A stretch of 64,000 nt of DNA from Pseudomonas tructae (GCF_004214895.1 NZ_CP035952.1:2738501-2802500), one strand, 5' to 3'; positions 7,796 through 17,156 are shown, numbered from the stretch's first letter. Notes: generated by a model from the letters alone, not told the origin. Numbers and translations: made by a program.

Positions 7796-10700
7796 ATGAG
7801 TCATTTACTGGATCAACTGCGGTTCTTCAACCGCAAGCAGGGCGAGTTCGCCGACGGTCATGGCGAAACCCGCAAAGAGTCGCGCGACTGGGAGAACGTC
7901 TACCGTTCGCGCTGGCAGTACGACAAGATCGTGCGCTCCACCCACGGGGTCAACTGCACCGGCTCCTGCTCGTGGAAAATCTACGTGAAGAACGGCCTGA
8001 TCACCTGGGAAACCCAGCAGACCGACTATCCGCGCACCCGCAACGACCTGCCCAATCACGAGCCACGCGGTTGCCCGCGCGGGGCCAGCTACAGCTGGTA
8101 CATCTACAGCGCCAACCGCCTGAAATACCCGAAGATCCGCAAGCCGCTGCTCAAACTGTGGCGCGAGGCGCGCCAGAGCATGGCGCCGGTGGAAGCCTGG
8201 GCGAGCATCGTCGAGAACAAGGCCAAGGCTGACTCGTACAAGAGCAAGCGCGGCATGGGCGGTTTCATTCGTTCGAGCTGGGATGAAGTCACCGAGATCA
8301 TCGCCGCCGCCAACGTTTACACCATCAAGCAGTACGGCCCCGACCGGGTAGTGGGCTTCTCGCCGATCCCGGCGATGTCGATGGTCAGCTACGCCGCGGG
8401 CGCCCGCTACCTGTCGCTGCTGGGCGGCACCTGCCTGAGCTTCTACGACTGGTACTGCGACCTGCCGCCGGCATCCCCTATGGTCTGGGGCGAGCAGACC
8501 GATGTGCCGGAGTCGGCCGACTGGTACAACTCCAACTACATCATCGCCTGGGGCTCCAACGTTCCGCAGACCCGTACCCCCGACGCGCACTTCTTCACCG
8601 AGGTGCGCTACAAGGGCACCAAGACCGTGGCCATCACCCCCGACTATTCGGAAGTGGCCAAGCTCACCGACCTCTGGCTCAACCCCAAGCAGGGCACCGA
8701 CGCGGCCCTGGCCCAGGCCTTCAACCATGTGATCTTCAAAGAGTTTCACCTGGACCAGCCCAGTGCCTACTTCACCGAGTACGCCAAGCGCTACACCGAC
8801 CTGCCGGTGCTGGTGCTGCTCAAGCCGATGCTCGGCACCGCGCCGGGCAACGGTTACCAGCCGGACCGCTTCCTGCGCGCCTCGGACCTGGCCGGCAACC
8901 TTGGCCAGGACAACAACCCGGAATGGAAAACCATCGCTGTCGATGCCGGCGGCGAACTGGTCTCGCCCCAGGGCTCGATCGGTTATCGCTGGGGCGAGCA
9001 GGGCAAGTGGAACATCCTCGCCCGTGAAGGCGGCGAGGGCCGCGAGATCGACCTGAGCCTGAGCCTGATCGGTGGCGATGTCGCCGAGGTGGCCTTCCCG
9101 TATTTTGCCGGTGAAAGCCACGAGCACTTCCAGCACGTTGCCGGCGATGCCGTGCAGTACCGCCGCGTACCGGTGCGCAGCCTGATCCTGGCCGATGGCA
9201 GCCAGGTCAAGGTGGCCACGGTGTTCGACCTGTCGGCGGCCAATCTTGCCATCGACCGTGGCCTGGGTGGCGCCAACGTGGCCCGCGACTACGACGACGC
9301 CAGCGTGCCCGGCACCCCGGCCTGGCAGGAGCAGATCACCGGCGTCAGCCGCGAGAAAGCCATCCAGATCGCCCGCGAGTTTGCCGACAACGCCGACAAG
9401 ACCCGTGGCCGCTCGATGATCATCGTTGGCGCGGCGATGAACCACTGGTACCACATGGACATGAACTACCGCGGGCTGATCAACATGCTCATGCTCTGCG
9501 GTTGCGTCGGCCAGACCGGCGGCGGCTGGGCCCACTACGTCGGCCAGGAGAAACTGCGCCCGCAATGCGGCTGGCTGCCCCTGGCCTTCGGCCTGGACTG
9601 GAGCCGGCCGCCACGGCAGATGAACGGCACCAGCTTCTTCTATGCCCACAGCTCGCAGTGGCGCCACGAGAAGATGAGCATGCACGACGTGCTCTCGCCC
9701 CTGGCCGACAAGAGCCAGTTCCCCGAACACGCGCTGGACTACAACATCCGCGCCGAACGCGCCGGCTGGTTGCCCAGCGCGCCGCAGCTCAACACCAACC
9801 CCTTGCACATCTGCCGTGATGCCGCTGCAGCCGGCATGGCGCCCAAGGACTACGTGGTCAAGGGCCTGCACGAAGGCAGCCTGCGCTTTGCCTGCGAGCA
9901 GCCGGACAACCCGGTGAACTTCCCGCGCAACATGTTCATCTGGCGCTCCAACCTGCTCGGTTCCTCCGGCAAGGGCCACGAGTACATGCTCAAGTACCTG
10001 CTCGGCACCCGCAACGGCGTGATGAACGAGGACATCGGCCAGGTCGGCGACTGCAAGCCGCAAGAGGCCGAATGGGTCGATGAGGGCGCCATCGGCAAGC
10101 TCGACCTGGTGACCACCCTGGATTTCCGCATGTCCTCGACCTGCGTGTATTCCGACATCGTCCTGCCGACCGCGACCTGGTACGAGAAGGACGACATGAA
10201 CACCTCGGACATGCACCCCTTCATCCACCCGCTCTCGGCCGCCATCGACCCGGCCTGGGAGTCGCGTTCGGACTGGGAAATCTACAAGGGCATCGCCAAG
10301 GCCTTCTCGGCCATGGCCCAAGGGCACCTGGGCATCGAGCAGGACCTGGTCACCGTGCCGCTGATGCATGACAGCGTCGGTGAACTGGCCCAGCCGTTCG
10401 GCGGCACCGACTGGAAAACCGCAGGCGTTGCGCCGCAGCCGGGCAAGAACGCGCCGAACCTGCAGGTGGTCGAGCGCGACTATCCGAACATCTACAAGCA
10501 GTTCACCTCGCTGGGCCCGCTGCTGGAAAAACTCGGCAACGGTGGCAAGGGCATCAACTGGAACACCGACACCGAAGTGAAATTCCTCGGTGAGCTGAAC
10601 TACCGCGAAGTCGAGCCGGGCATCAGCCAGGGCCGGCCGAAGATCGACAGCGCCATCGACGCCGCCGAGGTGATCCTCTCGCTGGCACCGGAAACCAACG

Positions 10701-11563
10701 GCCATGTGGCGGTCAAGGCCTGGGCGGCGCTGTCGCAGTTCACCGGCATCGACCACAGCCACCTGGCGTTGTCCAAGGCCCACGAAGCGATCCGCTTTCG
10801 CGATATCCAGGCGCAGCCGCGCAAGATCATCTCCAGCCCGACCTGGTCGGGGCTCGAAGATGACCACGTCAGCTACAACGCAGGCTACACCAACGTCCAC
10901 GAGAACATCCCGTGGCGCACCATCACCGGCCGCCAGCAGTTCTACCAGGATCACCCGTGGATGCAGGCGTTCGGCGAGCAGTTGATGAGCTACCGGCCAC
11001 CGGTCAACACCCGCACCATTGCCGGGGTTAAAGACAAGCGCAGCAACGGCGAGACCGAGATCGTCCTGAACTGGATCACCCCGCACCAGAAGTGGGGCAT
11101 CCACAGCACCTACAGCGACAACCTGCTGATGCTCACCTTGAGCCGTGGCGGGCCGATCGTCTGGCTCTCGGAGATCGACGCGAAAAAGGCCGGCATCGAG
11201 GACAACGACTGGATCGAGTGCTTCAACGCCAACGGCGCGCTGACCGCCCGGGCGGTGGTCAGCCAACGAGTCAAGGAAGGCATGGTGATGATGTACCACG
11301 CCCAGGAACGGATCGTGAACGTGCCGGGCGCCGAAACCACCAAGACCCGCGGCGGCCACCACAACTCGGTTACCCGCGTGGTGCTCAAGCCGACCCACAT
11401 GATCGGCGGCTACGCGCAGCAGGCCTACGGCTTCAACTATTACGGCACGGTCGGTTGCAACCGCGACGAATTCGTCGTGGTGCGCAAGATGGCCAAGGTC
11501 GACTGGCTCGACGGTTCGCGCGGCGATGAGCTGCCCCGTCCACTGCCGACCGACATCGAATAA
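7796..11563 (+). CDS. narG: Respiratory nitrate reductase alpha subunit NarG
   Basis: 1255 residues, the usual NarG length (E. coli 1247). Cytoplasmic catalytic subunit that reduces nitrate to nitrite at a bis-MGD molybdenum centre. The N-terminus carries the His-Cys3 FS0 cluster ligands in HGVNCTGSCSW plus GCPRGAS, and the Mo-coordinating Asp is expected in YDWYCDLPPASPM. Molybdopterin-binding and dinucleotide-binding folds follow, with FYAHSSQWRHEKM and the C-terminal GYAQQAYGFNYYGTVGCNR. There is no working twin-arginine leader, as expected for the cytoplasm-facing enzyme. SD GAGAGGAAAG precedes the ATG. First of the narGHJI set; expression should follow the upstream Anr and NarL sites. 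Confidence 0.97.
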   Translation: MSHLLDQLRFFNRKQGEFADGHGETRKESRDWENVYRSRWQYDKIVRSTHGVNCTGSCSWKIYVKNGLITWETQQTDYPRTRNDLPNHEPRGCPRGASYSWYIYSANRLKYPKIRKPLLKLWREARQSMAPVEAWASIVENKAKADSYKSKRGMGGFIRSSWDEVTEIIAAANVYTIKQYGPDRVVGFSPIPAMSMVSYAAGARYLSLLGGTCLSFYDWYCDLPPASPMVWGEQTDVPESADWYNSNYIIAWGSNVPQTRTPDAHFFTEVRYKGTKTVAITPDYSEVAKLTDLWLNPKQGTDAALAQAFNHVIFKEFHLDQPSAYFTEYAKRYTDLPVLVLLKPMLGTAPGNGYQPDRFLRASDLAGNLGQDNNPEWKTIAVDAGGELVSPQGSIGYRWGEQGKWNILAREGGEGREIDLSLSLIGGDVAEVAFPYFAGESHEHFQHVAGDAVQYRRVPVRSLILADGSQVKVATVFDLSAANLAIDRGLGGANVARDYDDASVPGTPAWQEQITGVSREKAIQIAREFADNADKTRGRSMIIVGAAMNHWYHMDMNYRGLINMLMLCGCVGQTGGGWAHYVGQEKLRPQCGWLPLAFGLDWSRPPRQMNGTSFFYAHSSQWRHEKMSMHDVLSPLADKSQFPEHALDYNIRAERAGWLPSAPQLNTNPLHICRDAAAAGMAPKDYVVKGLHEGSLRFACEQPDNPVNFPRNMFIWRSNLLGSSGKGHEYMLKYLLGTRNGVMNEDIGQVGDCKPQEAEWVDEGAIGKLDLVTTLDFRMSSTCVYSDIVLPTATWYEKDDMNTSDMHPFIHPLSAAIDPAWESRSDWEIYKGIAKAFSAMAQGHLGIEQDLVTVPLMHDSVGELAQPFGGTDWKTAGVAPQPGKNAPNLQVVERDYPNIYKQFTSLGPLLEKLGNGGKGINWNTDTEVKFLGELNYREVEPGISQGRPKIDSAIDAAEVILSLAPETNGHVAVKAWAALSQFTGIDHSHLALSKAHEAIRFRDIQAQPRKIISSPTWSGLEDDHVSYNAGYTNVHENIPWRTITGRQQFYQDHPWMQAFGEQLMSYRPPVNTRTIAGVKDKRSNGETEIVLNWITPHQKWGIHSTYSDNLLMLTLSRGGPIVWLSEIDAKKAGIEDNDWIECFNANGALTARAVVSQRVKEGMVMMYHAQERIVNVPGAETTKTRGGHHNSVTRVVLKPTHMIGGYAQQAYGFNYYGTVGCNRDEFVVVRKMAKVDWLDGSRGDELPRPLPTDIE

Positions 11564-11574
11564 GGAGTGCTGTC

Positions 11575-13113
11575 ATGAAGATCCGTTCACAAATTGGCAT
11601 GGTCCTGAACCTGGACAAATGCATCGGTTGCCACACCTGCTCGATCACCTGCAAGAACGTCTGGACCAGCCGTGAAGGCATGGAGTACGCCTGGTTCAAC
11701 AACGTTGAATCCAAGCCTGGGGTCGGCTACCCGAAAGAGTGGGAAAACCAGGACAAATGGAAGGGCGGCTGGGTGCGCAACGCCAACGGCTCGATCAACC
11801 CGCGCATCGGCGGCAAGTTCCGGGTGCTGGCGAACATCTTCGCCAACCCCGACCTGCCAAGCCTGGACGACTACTACGAGCCGTTCGACTTCGATTACCA
11901 GCACCTGCACACCGCGCCCCTGGGTGAGCACCAGCCCACCGCACGGCCGCGCTCGGTGGTGTCGGGCAAGCGCATGGAAAAGATCGAATGGGGCCCGAAC
12001 TGGGAAGAAATCCTGGGTACCGAGTTCGCCAAGCGGCGCAAGGACAAGAACTTCGACCAGATCCAGGCCGACATCTACGGTGAGTACGAAAACACCTTCA
12101 TGATGTACCTGCCGCGCCTGTGCGAGCACTGCCTGAACCCGGCGTGCGCGGCGTCCTGCCCAAGCGGGGCGATCTACAAGCGCGAAGAGGACGGCATCGT
12201 TCTCATCGACCAGGAAAAATGCCGCGGCTGGCGCATGTGCATCAGCGGCTGCCCGTACAAGAAGATCTACTTCAACTGGAAGAGCGGTAAATCCGAGAAA
12301 TGCATCTTCTGCTACCCGCGCATCGAAGCCGGCATGCCCACCGTCTGCGCCGAAACCTGCGTGGGCCGCATCCGTTACCTGGGCGTGCTGCTGTATGACG
12401 CCGACCGCATCGCCGAGGTGGCCAGCACCGCCAACGAGCACGACCTGTATGAAAAACAGCTGGAGATCTTCCTCGACCCCAACGACCCGGCGGTGATCCG
12501 CCAGGCCCTGGAAGACGGCGTGCCGCAGTCGGTGATCGACGCCGCGCAACGCTCGCCGGTGTACAAGATGGCCGTCGACTGGAAGCTGGCACTGCCGCTG
12601 CACCCTGAATACCGCACCTTGCCGATGGTCTGGTACGTGCCGCCGCTGTCACCGATCCAGAACGCTGCAGCCGCCGGTACCGTGGGCATGAACGGGGTGA
12701 TTCCGGATGTCGACAGCCTGCGCATTCCGCTGCGTTACCTGGCCAACCTGCTCACTGCCGGTGACGAAAAACCGGTCAAACGTGCGCTCAAGCGCCTGCT
12801 GGCCATGCGCGCCTACAAACGCGCCGAGCAGGTCGAAGGCGTCCAGGACCTCAAGGTGCTTGGCGACGTCGGCTTGAGCGTGAACCAGGTCGAGGAGATG
12901 TACCGCTACCTGGCCATCGCCAACTACGAAGACCGCTATGTGGTACCCAGCGCCCACCGCGAAGAAGCCATGAGCGATGCCTTTGCCGAGCGCGCAGGTT
13001 GCGGCTTCAGCTTCGGCAGCGGTTGCAGCGGCAGCTCCGATACCAACATGTTCGGGGCAAAGAAAGCCAACCGCCGCGACATCCTCAAAACCGTACAGCT
13101 GTGGGAGGAATGA
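11575..13113 (+). CDS. narH: Respiratory nitrate reductase beta subunit NarH
   Basis: 512 residues (E. coli 512). Electron-transfer subunit between NarI and NarG carrying three [4Fe-4S] and one [3Fe-4S] cluster. Cysteine groups are visible in order: CIGCHTCSITCKNVW near the N-terminus, CEHCLNPACAASCPSGAI, CRGWRMCISGCPYKK (the Trp replaces the second-position cysteine, giving the 3Fe-4S centre), KCIFCYPR and CAETCVGR. The C-terminus has Cys/Gly-rich CGFSFGSGCSGS. It follows narG after 11 bases (AAGGAG) and is followed two bases later by narJ. Confidence 0.97.
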   Translation: MKIRSQIGMVLNLDKCIGCHTCSITCKNVWTSREGMEYAWFNNVESKPGVGYPKEWENQDKWKGGWVRNANGSINPRIGGKFRVLANIFANPDLPSLDDYYEPFDFDYQHLHTAPLGEHQPTARPRSVVSGKRMEKIEWGPNWEEILGTEFAKRRKDKNFDQIQADIYGEYENTFMMYLPRLCEHCLNPACAASCPSGAIYKREEDGIVLIDQEKCRGWRMCISGCPYKKIYFNWKSGKSEKCIFCYPRIEAGMPTVCAETCVGRIRYLGVLLYDADRIAEVASTANEHDLYEKQLEIFLDPNDPAVIRQALEDGVPQSVIDAAQRSPVYKMAVDWKLALPLHPEYRTLPMVWYVPPLSPIQNAAAAGTVGMNGVIPDVDSLRIPLRYLANLLTAGDEKPVKRALKRLLAMRAYKRAEQVEGVQDLKVLGDVGLSVNQVEEMYRYLAIANYEDRYVVPSAHREEAMSDAFAERAGCGFSFGSGCSGSSDTNMFGAKKANRRDILKTVQLWEE

Positions 13114-13115
13114 GC

Positions 13116-13871
13116 ATGCGCATTCTCAACGTGATTTCGCTGCTGCTCGATTACCCGAGCGAAACCCTGGTGGCCGGCCGCGACGAGCTGGAGCAGGCGA
13201 TCATCCAGGCGCGGGAAATCAGCCCGCGCCAGCGCGGCGCGCTGTTCGAGCTGCTGGAGCTGATCTGCAACAACGACCTGATGGATGGCCAGGAGCATTA
13301 CGGTGCGCTGTTCGGCCGTGGCCGTTCGCTTTCGCTGCTGCTGTTCGAACACGTGCATGGCGAGTCCCGCGACCGTGGCCAGGCCATGGTCGACATGCTG
13401 GCCCAGTATGAAGAGGCGGGCTTTGCCATCGGCGTCAAGGAGCTGCCGGACTACATCCCGCTGTACCTGGAATACCTCTCGACCCGCGAAGACCTCGAGG
13501 CCCGCGAGGGCCTGGCCGATGTCGCGCACCTGCTGGCGTTGCTTGCCGCCCGCCTGGAAGAGCGCGAGAGCGCCTACGCCAGTTGCTTCCGGGCACTGCT
13601 GCAGATCGCCGGCGCCGAACCGCACCAGGCGGTGGCCGACTTGCGCGAGCAAGTGGCGGCCGAGCAACGCGATGACTCCCTCGAAGCCCTGGACAAGATC
13701 TGGGAAGAGGAGGCGGTGGACTTTCTCAAGGCCGAGCAGCAGGAGCGTTGCAGTTCACTGCCCAGCGCCCCGGGCAAGGCCCGCGAAGAAAGCGCAGTAC
13801 CGCTGCACTGGGTCGATTTTCAGCATCAAGGCCAGGCCGGCGCGCCGGCCACGGAGGTGGGCAATGTCTAA
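13116..13871 (+). CDS. narJ: Nitrate reductase assembly chaperone NarJ
   Basis: 251-residue, all-helical TorD/NarJ-type chaperone that holds apo-NarGH and helps insert the molybdenum cofactor before NarI attachment. The N-terminus (MRILNVISLLLDYPSE) and the core segment LPDYIPLYLEYLST match the family; this motif is the NarJ signature. Start at ATG 13116 is preferred because GGGAGG ends seven bases upstream; the ATG at 13110 (overlapping the narH stop) is only one base from that site. The 3' end overlaps narI by eight bases, so the chaperone and the membrane subunit are translationally coupled. Confidence 0.95.
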   Translation: MRILNVISLLLDYPSETLVAGRDELEQAIIQAREISPRQRGALFELLELICNNDLMDGQEHYGALFGRGRSLSLLLFEHVHGESRDRGQAMVDMLAQYEEAGFAIGVKELPDYIPLYLEYLSTREDLEAREGLADVAHLLALLAARLEERESAYASCFRALLQIAGAEPHQAVADLREQVAAEQRDDSLEALDKIWEEEAVDFLKAEQQERCSSLPSAPGKAREESAVPLHWVDFQHQGQAGAPATEVGNV

Positions 13872-14544
13872 GTGGAACCTGTTGTTGTTCGGGATTTATC
13901 CTTACGTGGCCCTGGCCATCTGCTTGCTCGGCAGCTGGGCGCGCTTTGACCTGTCGCAGTACAGCTGGAAGGCCGGCTCAAGCCAGATGCTCGACAGGCG
14001 CGGCATGCGCGTGGCGAGCAATTTCTTCCACATCGGGGTTTTGTTCGTCCTGGCCGGGCATTTTGTCGGCCTGCTGACCCCGGCGTCGGTCTATCACCAT
14101 GTGATCAGCACCGAGCACAAGCAACTGCTGGCGATGGTTTCGGGGGGCTTCTTCGGCCTGCTGTGCCTGATCGGCCTGATCATGCTGCTGCACCGGCGCC
14201 TGACCGAGCCACGGGTACGCGCCACCTCCAGCACCTCGGACATCCTCATCCTGCTGGTGCTGCTGGCGCAACTGGTACTGGGCCTGCTGACCATCGTTGC
14301 CTCCACCGGCCATATGGATGGCTCGGTGATGGTCATGCTCGCCGACTGGGCGCAGAACACCGTGCTGTTGCGCCCGGTGCAAGCGGCGGCGGCGATTGCC
14401 CCGGTGAGCCTGGTGTACAAGCTGCATGTGCTGCTGGGCCTGACCCTGTTCGTGCTGTTCCCCTTCACCCGCCTGGTGCACATCGTCAGCGCGCCGGTGT
14501 GGTACCTGGGGCGGCGTTATCAAATCGTTCGGCAGAAAGTCTGA
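13864..14544 (+). CDS. narI: Respiratory nitrate reductase gamma subunit NarI
   Basis: 226 residues (E. coli 225) with five predicted membrane helices. This is the dihaem cytochrome b subunit that oxidises quinol on the periplasmic side and anchors NarGH. Candidate haem-ligand histidines are in FFHIGVLFVLAGHFVG (helix 2) and in KLHVLLGLTLFVLFPFTRLVH (helix 5), given here as two landmarks. GGAGG before the ATG and the eight-base overlap with narJ fix the start. The stop is 10 bases before the parvulin gene, so the operon continues. Confidence 0.96.
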   Translation: MSKWNLLLFGIYPYVALAICLLGSWARFDLSQYSWKAGSSQMLDRRGMRVASNFFHIGVLFVLAGHFVGLLTPASVYHHVISTEHKQLLAMVSGGFFGLLCLIGLIMLLHRRLTEPRVRATSSTSDILILLVLLAQLVLGLLTIVASTGHMDGSVMVMLADWAQNTVLLRPVQAAAAIAPVSLVYKLHVLLGLTLFVLFPFTRLVHIVSAPVWYLGRRYQIVRQKV

Positions 14545-14554
14545 GGAGGTTGCC

Positions 14555-15487
14555 ATGGCTAGCGGATGTGGATGTGGCGGCAGTAACGGTGGCGGCGGTG
14601 GTTGCGGGTCTTCGACCGTCGTTGATTCGACGGTCATTGAGGCCGGGCCAGGTGCCCTGGCAGTGGAAATCGAACCGCCGGTGCAACTGATCGCCAGCAG
14701 TGAACAGGAATGGCCGATCATCAGTGTCAATGCTGTACCGATCAGCCCCGAGGCCCTGGCCCAGGAGCTGCAATACCACCCGGCCGCCGATCGCGAGGAG
14801 GCCATCTACATGGCCTCCCGCGCCCTGGTGATTCGCGAGCTGATGCAGCAGCGCATTGCCGAGCTGGGGTTGTCGGTGCAGGTCGGCGCCGGTGAGCACC
14901 AGGAGGAAGCGGCCACGCGCTTGCTGCTCGAGCGCGAGGTGCAGGTGCCGATCTGTGACGAGGCCACCTGCCAGCGCTATTACGACAGCAACCGCGGGCG
15001 CTTTCACAGTGCGCCGCTGCTGGCGGTGCGGCACATCCTGCTCGAATGCGCGCCTGACGATGCCGAGGCGCGCAGCCTGGCGCTGGTGCAGGCCGAGATC
15101 CTCCATGAACGCCTGCTGCAGTTCCCCGAGCAGTTTGCCGAACTTGCGCAGAAGTACTCGGCCTGCCCGTCGAAGGCCCAGGGCGGCGAGCTGGGGCAGA
15201 TCAGCAAGGGCCAGACGGTGCCGGAGCTGGAGCGCCAGTTGTTCACCCTGGCGCCGGGGCTGGCGCTCAAGCCCCTGGAAAGCCGTTACGGCTGGCACCT
15301 GGTCAGTGTCGACCAGCGTATCGAAGGCCAGGCCTTGCCATATGAAGCGGTGGCCACGGCGATCCGCACCCAGTTGCAGCAGGGCGTGTGGCAAAAAGCG
15401 CTGGTGCAGTACCTGCAAACCCTGATCGGTGCCGCCGACATTCGCGGCATCCGCTTGCAGGGCGCCGATTCACCGCTGGTGCAATAA
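14555..15487 (+). CDS. PpiC-type peptidyl-prolyl isomerase (parvulin) of the nar operon
   Basis: 310 residues. An unusual Gly/Cys-rich N-terminus ([20 protein letters not shown]) is followed by an all-alpha NifM/SurA-like segment (about 55-140) and a parvulin rotamase domain (about 150-245). The rotamase has [30 protein letters not shown] and [17 protein letters not shown]. No signal peptide is evident, so it should be cytoplasmic. Its place between narI and moaA matches the P. aeruginosa arrangement (PA3871 as I recall), which suggests help in folding or maturing nitrate reductase, as NifM does for nitrogenase iron protein; that role is inference. The three cysteines in the Gly-rich tail could bind a metal. 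Confidence 0.88.
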   Translation: MASGCGCGGSNGGGGGCGSSTVVDSTVIEAGPGALAVEIEPPVQLIASSEQEWPIISVNAVPISPEALAQELQYHPAADREEAIYMASRALVIRELMQQRIAELGLSVQVGAGEHQEEAATRLLLEREVQVPICDEATCQRYYDSNRGRFHSAPLLAVRHILLECAPDDAEARSLALVQAEILHERLLQFPEQFAELAQKYSACPSKAQGGELGQISKGQTVPELERQLFTLAPGLALKPLESRYGWHLVSVDQRIEGQALPYEAVATAIRTQLQQGVWQKALVQYLQTLIGAADIRGIRLQGADSPLVQ

Positions 15488-15497
15488 GGGGAAGGCG

Positions 15498-16490
15498 ATG
15501 AGCACTGTGATGCAGGACGGCTTCGGGCGGCAGATCGATTACTTGCGCATGTCGGTGACCGATCGCTGTGATTTTCGTTGTGTGTACTGCATGGCCAAGC
15601 ACATGACCTTCTTGCCGCGCCAGCAGGTGCTGACCCTGGAGGAGTTGCGACGCCTGGCCACGCTGTTCGTCGGCCAGGGCGTGCGCAAGATCCGCCTGAC
15701 CGGTGGCGAGCCGTTGATTCGCCCCGGCATCGTCGAGCTGTGCCGTGACATTGCCGCCTTGCCGGGCCTGCGTGAACTGGTGATGACCAGCAACGGCTCG
15801 CAACTGCAGCGTTTGGCCCGGCCGCTGGTAGAGGCCGGGGTCAAGCGCATCAACATCAGCCTCGACAGCCTGGACCCCGAGCGCTTCCGGGCGATTACCC
15901 GCAATGGTGAGCTTGATCAGGTACTGCGCGGCATCGAGGCGGCGCGTGATGCCGGTTTCGAAGGGGTCAAGCTCAACTGCGTGGTGATGCAGGGGCGCAA
16001 CTTCGATGAAGTGCCGGCGCTGTTGCAGTACGCCATCGAACAAGGCATCGACATCACCTTCATCGAAGAAATGCCCTTGGGTGAAGTGGGCCGTTCGCGC
16101 GGTGAGTCGTTCTGCAGCAGTGACCAGGTACGGGCGCTGATTGCCAGCCGCCATGCCTTGCTCGACAGCGCCGAGCACAGCGGCGGCCCGGCGCGCTACA
16201 TGCGCCTGGCCCGCCACCCGGCGACCCGCATCGGTTTCATCTCGCCCAACAGCCACAACTTCTGCGCCACTTGCAACCGGGTGCGGATGACCGTGGAAGG
16301 GCGCTTGTTGCTGTGCCTGGGGCAGGAGGACTCGCTGGATCTGCGCGGTTTGTTAAGGCGTTATCCGCTGGATGACCAACCGATCATCCATGCCCTGCAA
16401 CAAGCGTTGCGGCGCAAGCCCTTGCGCCATGATTTCAATCCGCAGGGGGAGGTGCAGATCTTGCGCTTCATGAACATGAGTGGGGGGTGA
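15498..16490 (+). CDS. moaA: GTP 3',8-cyclase MoaA (molybdenum cofactor biosynthesis)
   Basis: 330-residue radical SAM enzyme for the first step of molybdopterin synthesis. The N-terminal cluster motif CDFRCVYC (CX3CX2C) binds SAM and the C-terminal [10 protein letters not shown] with a third Cys in LLCLG binds the second [4Fe-4S] cluster and GTP. The chain ends MNMSGG, keeping the double-glycine tail required for cyclisation. The start is ATG 15498 with AAGGGGAAGG upstream; the longer frame from 15429 lies inside the parvulin gene. As last gene of the nar operon it supplies cofactor when NarG is made. It is likely a second moaA copy in the genome, as in P. aeruginosa (moaA1); that cannot be seen here. 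Confidence 0.95.
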   Translation: MSTVMQDGFGRQIDYLRMSVTDRCDFRCVYCMAKHMTFLPRQQVLTLEELRRLATLFVGQGVRKIRLTGGEPLIRPGIVELCRDIAALPGLRELVMTSNGSQLQRLARPLVEAGVKRINISLDSLDPERFRAITRNGELDQVLRGIEAARDAGFEGVKLNCVVMQGRNFDEVPALLQYAIEQGIDITFIEEMPLGEVGRSRGESFCSSDQVRALIASRHALLDSAEHSGGPARYMRLARHPATRIGFISPNSHNFCATCNRVRMTVEGRLLLCLGQEDSLDLRGLLRRYPLDDQPIIHALQQALRRKPLRHDFNPQGEVQILRFMNMSGG

Positions 16491-16544
16491 AACGTTGAAC
16501 CTGTGTTCACCGAACCTGTGGGAGCGGCGATGCGGCGACCCGAC

Positions 16545-17042
16545 TTGCCCCGCGATGAGCCTAGGTATCTACACATCTCTAGCGAGTCAGCCTATTGGTT
16601 CTTGATAGGCGTGCTTATCCAGTTGATGTGGTGACGCTGCGGGCCCCTTCCGCCCTTACGGCGGCTCACTTTTGTCTTGGCAAAAGTGAGCAAAACCGCT
16701 CGCTCAATCATCCGGCCCTGCGCTGCGCTCCGGGTTCCCTCCTTACGCACCGACTCCGGGGGCCGCGCCGAGGGGACATCCATGTCCCTCGGCGCTTTGC
16801 GGCCCATCCATGGGCCTCCACCCCCTCCATCGGCGCTCCACTCGGCCTCCTGAAATCGCGAAAAAATCAAAAGCCAGATCAACAGCACAATTCGCTTCGC
16901 TCTTGCTGGGTGAGTCGTACCCGGAAGGGGCCGGCAGCCTCGCCAAATCAACTGGATAAACACGCATGCGCAGACCACCCCTGAGCCATCTTCATAGATC
17001 AGGGTTAGAGATGTGTAGATACCTAGGCTCATCGCGGGGCAA
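16545..17042. repeat. 498-bp structured intergenic element with 37-bp perfect terminal inverted repeats
   Basis: The arms 16545-16581 and 17006-17042 are exact reverse complements (start TTGCCCCGCGATGAGC, inner part CCTAGGTATCTACACATC). Their outer thirds are REP-type sequence, and the left REP continues to about 16514. Inside lies a second inverted repeat of 13 bp (TTATCCAGTTGAT 16615-16627, ATCAACTGGATAA 16947-16959). Three hairpins are also present: an 11-bp stem at 16664-16691 (GCTCACTTTTG / CAAAAGTGAGC), a long stem with one bulge at 16765-16795, and GGCCCAT-CC-ATGGGCC at 16801-16816. Short open frames here look spurious and there is no transposase. It resembles multi-copy non-coding repeats I recall from pseudomonads; a MITE-like or structured-RNA nature is inference. 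Confidence 0.75.
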
Positions 17043-17056
17043 TCCCGCTCTCACAC

Positions 17057-17070
17057 TTGATATCGATCAA
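17057..17070. promoter_or_regulatory. Perfect Anr/Dnr (FNR-type) box upstream of nrdD
   Basis: TTGATATCGATCAA is an exact TTGATNNNNATCAA palindrome. A -10-like TAGCCT at 17093-17098 lies 32 bases away centre to centre, giving class II (-41.5) geometry and transcription start near 17105, about 52 bases before the nrdD ATG. This predicts low-oxygen induction by Anr and/or Dnr. Confidence 0.85.
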
Positions 17071-17098
17071 TTCCTTCCACCGGCTTTGCCCGTAGCCT

Positions 17099-17145
17099 AC
17101 ACCGCATATTGTGTTTTCAGTTTTATAAATATCTATATGTAGTGC
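17099..17145. promoter_or_regulatory. Tandem NrdR-like boxes upstream of nrdD
   Basis: Box 1, 17099-17114, reads ACACCGCATATTGTGT and agrees with the NrdR consensus acaCwATATATwGtgt at about 13 of 16 positions. Box 2, 17130-17145, contains CTATATGTAGTG, 11 of 12 matches to the core CTATATATAGTG. Their starts are 31 bases apart, the three-helical-turn spacing known for NrdR pairs. Box 1 covers the inferred transcription start, consistent with repression when dATP is plentiful. Confidence 0.7.
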
Positions 17146-17156
17146 CTGGAGGGCAA

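Noticed and set aside
7805..11398. 1197-codon open frame antisense to narG
   Set aside because: Shadow of strong third-position GC bias; no recognisable domain, whereas narG is unmistakable.
16592..17032. Open frames of 70-146 codons inside the inverted-repeat element
   Set aside because: Pro/Arg/Ser-rich, no ribosome sites, spanning hairpins; better explained as non-coding repeat sequence.
17109..17156. Earlier in-frame nrdD start
   Set aside because: Lies across the NrdR-like boxes and lacks a ribosome site, whereas ATG 17157 has GGAGG.
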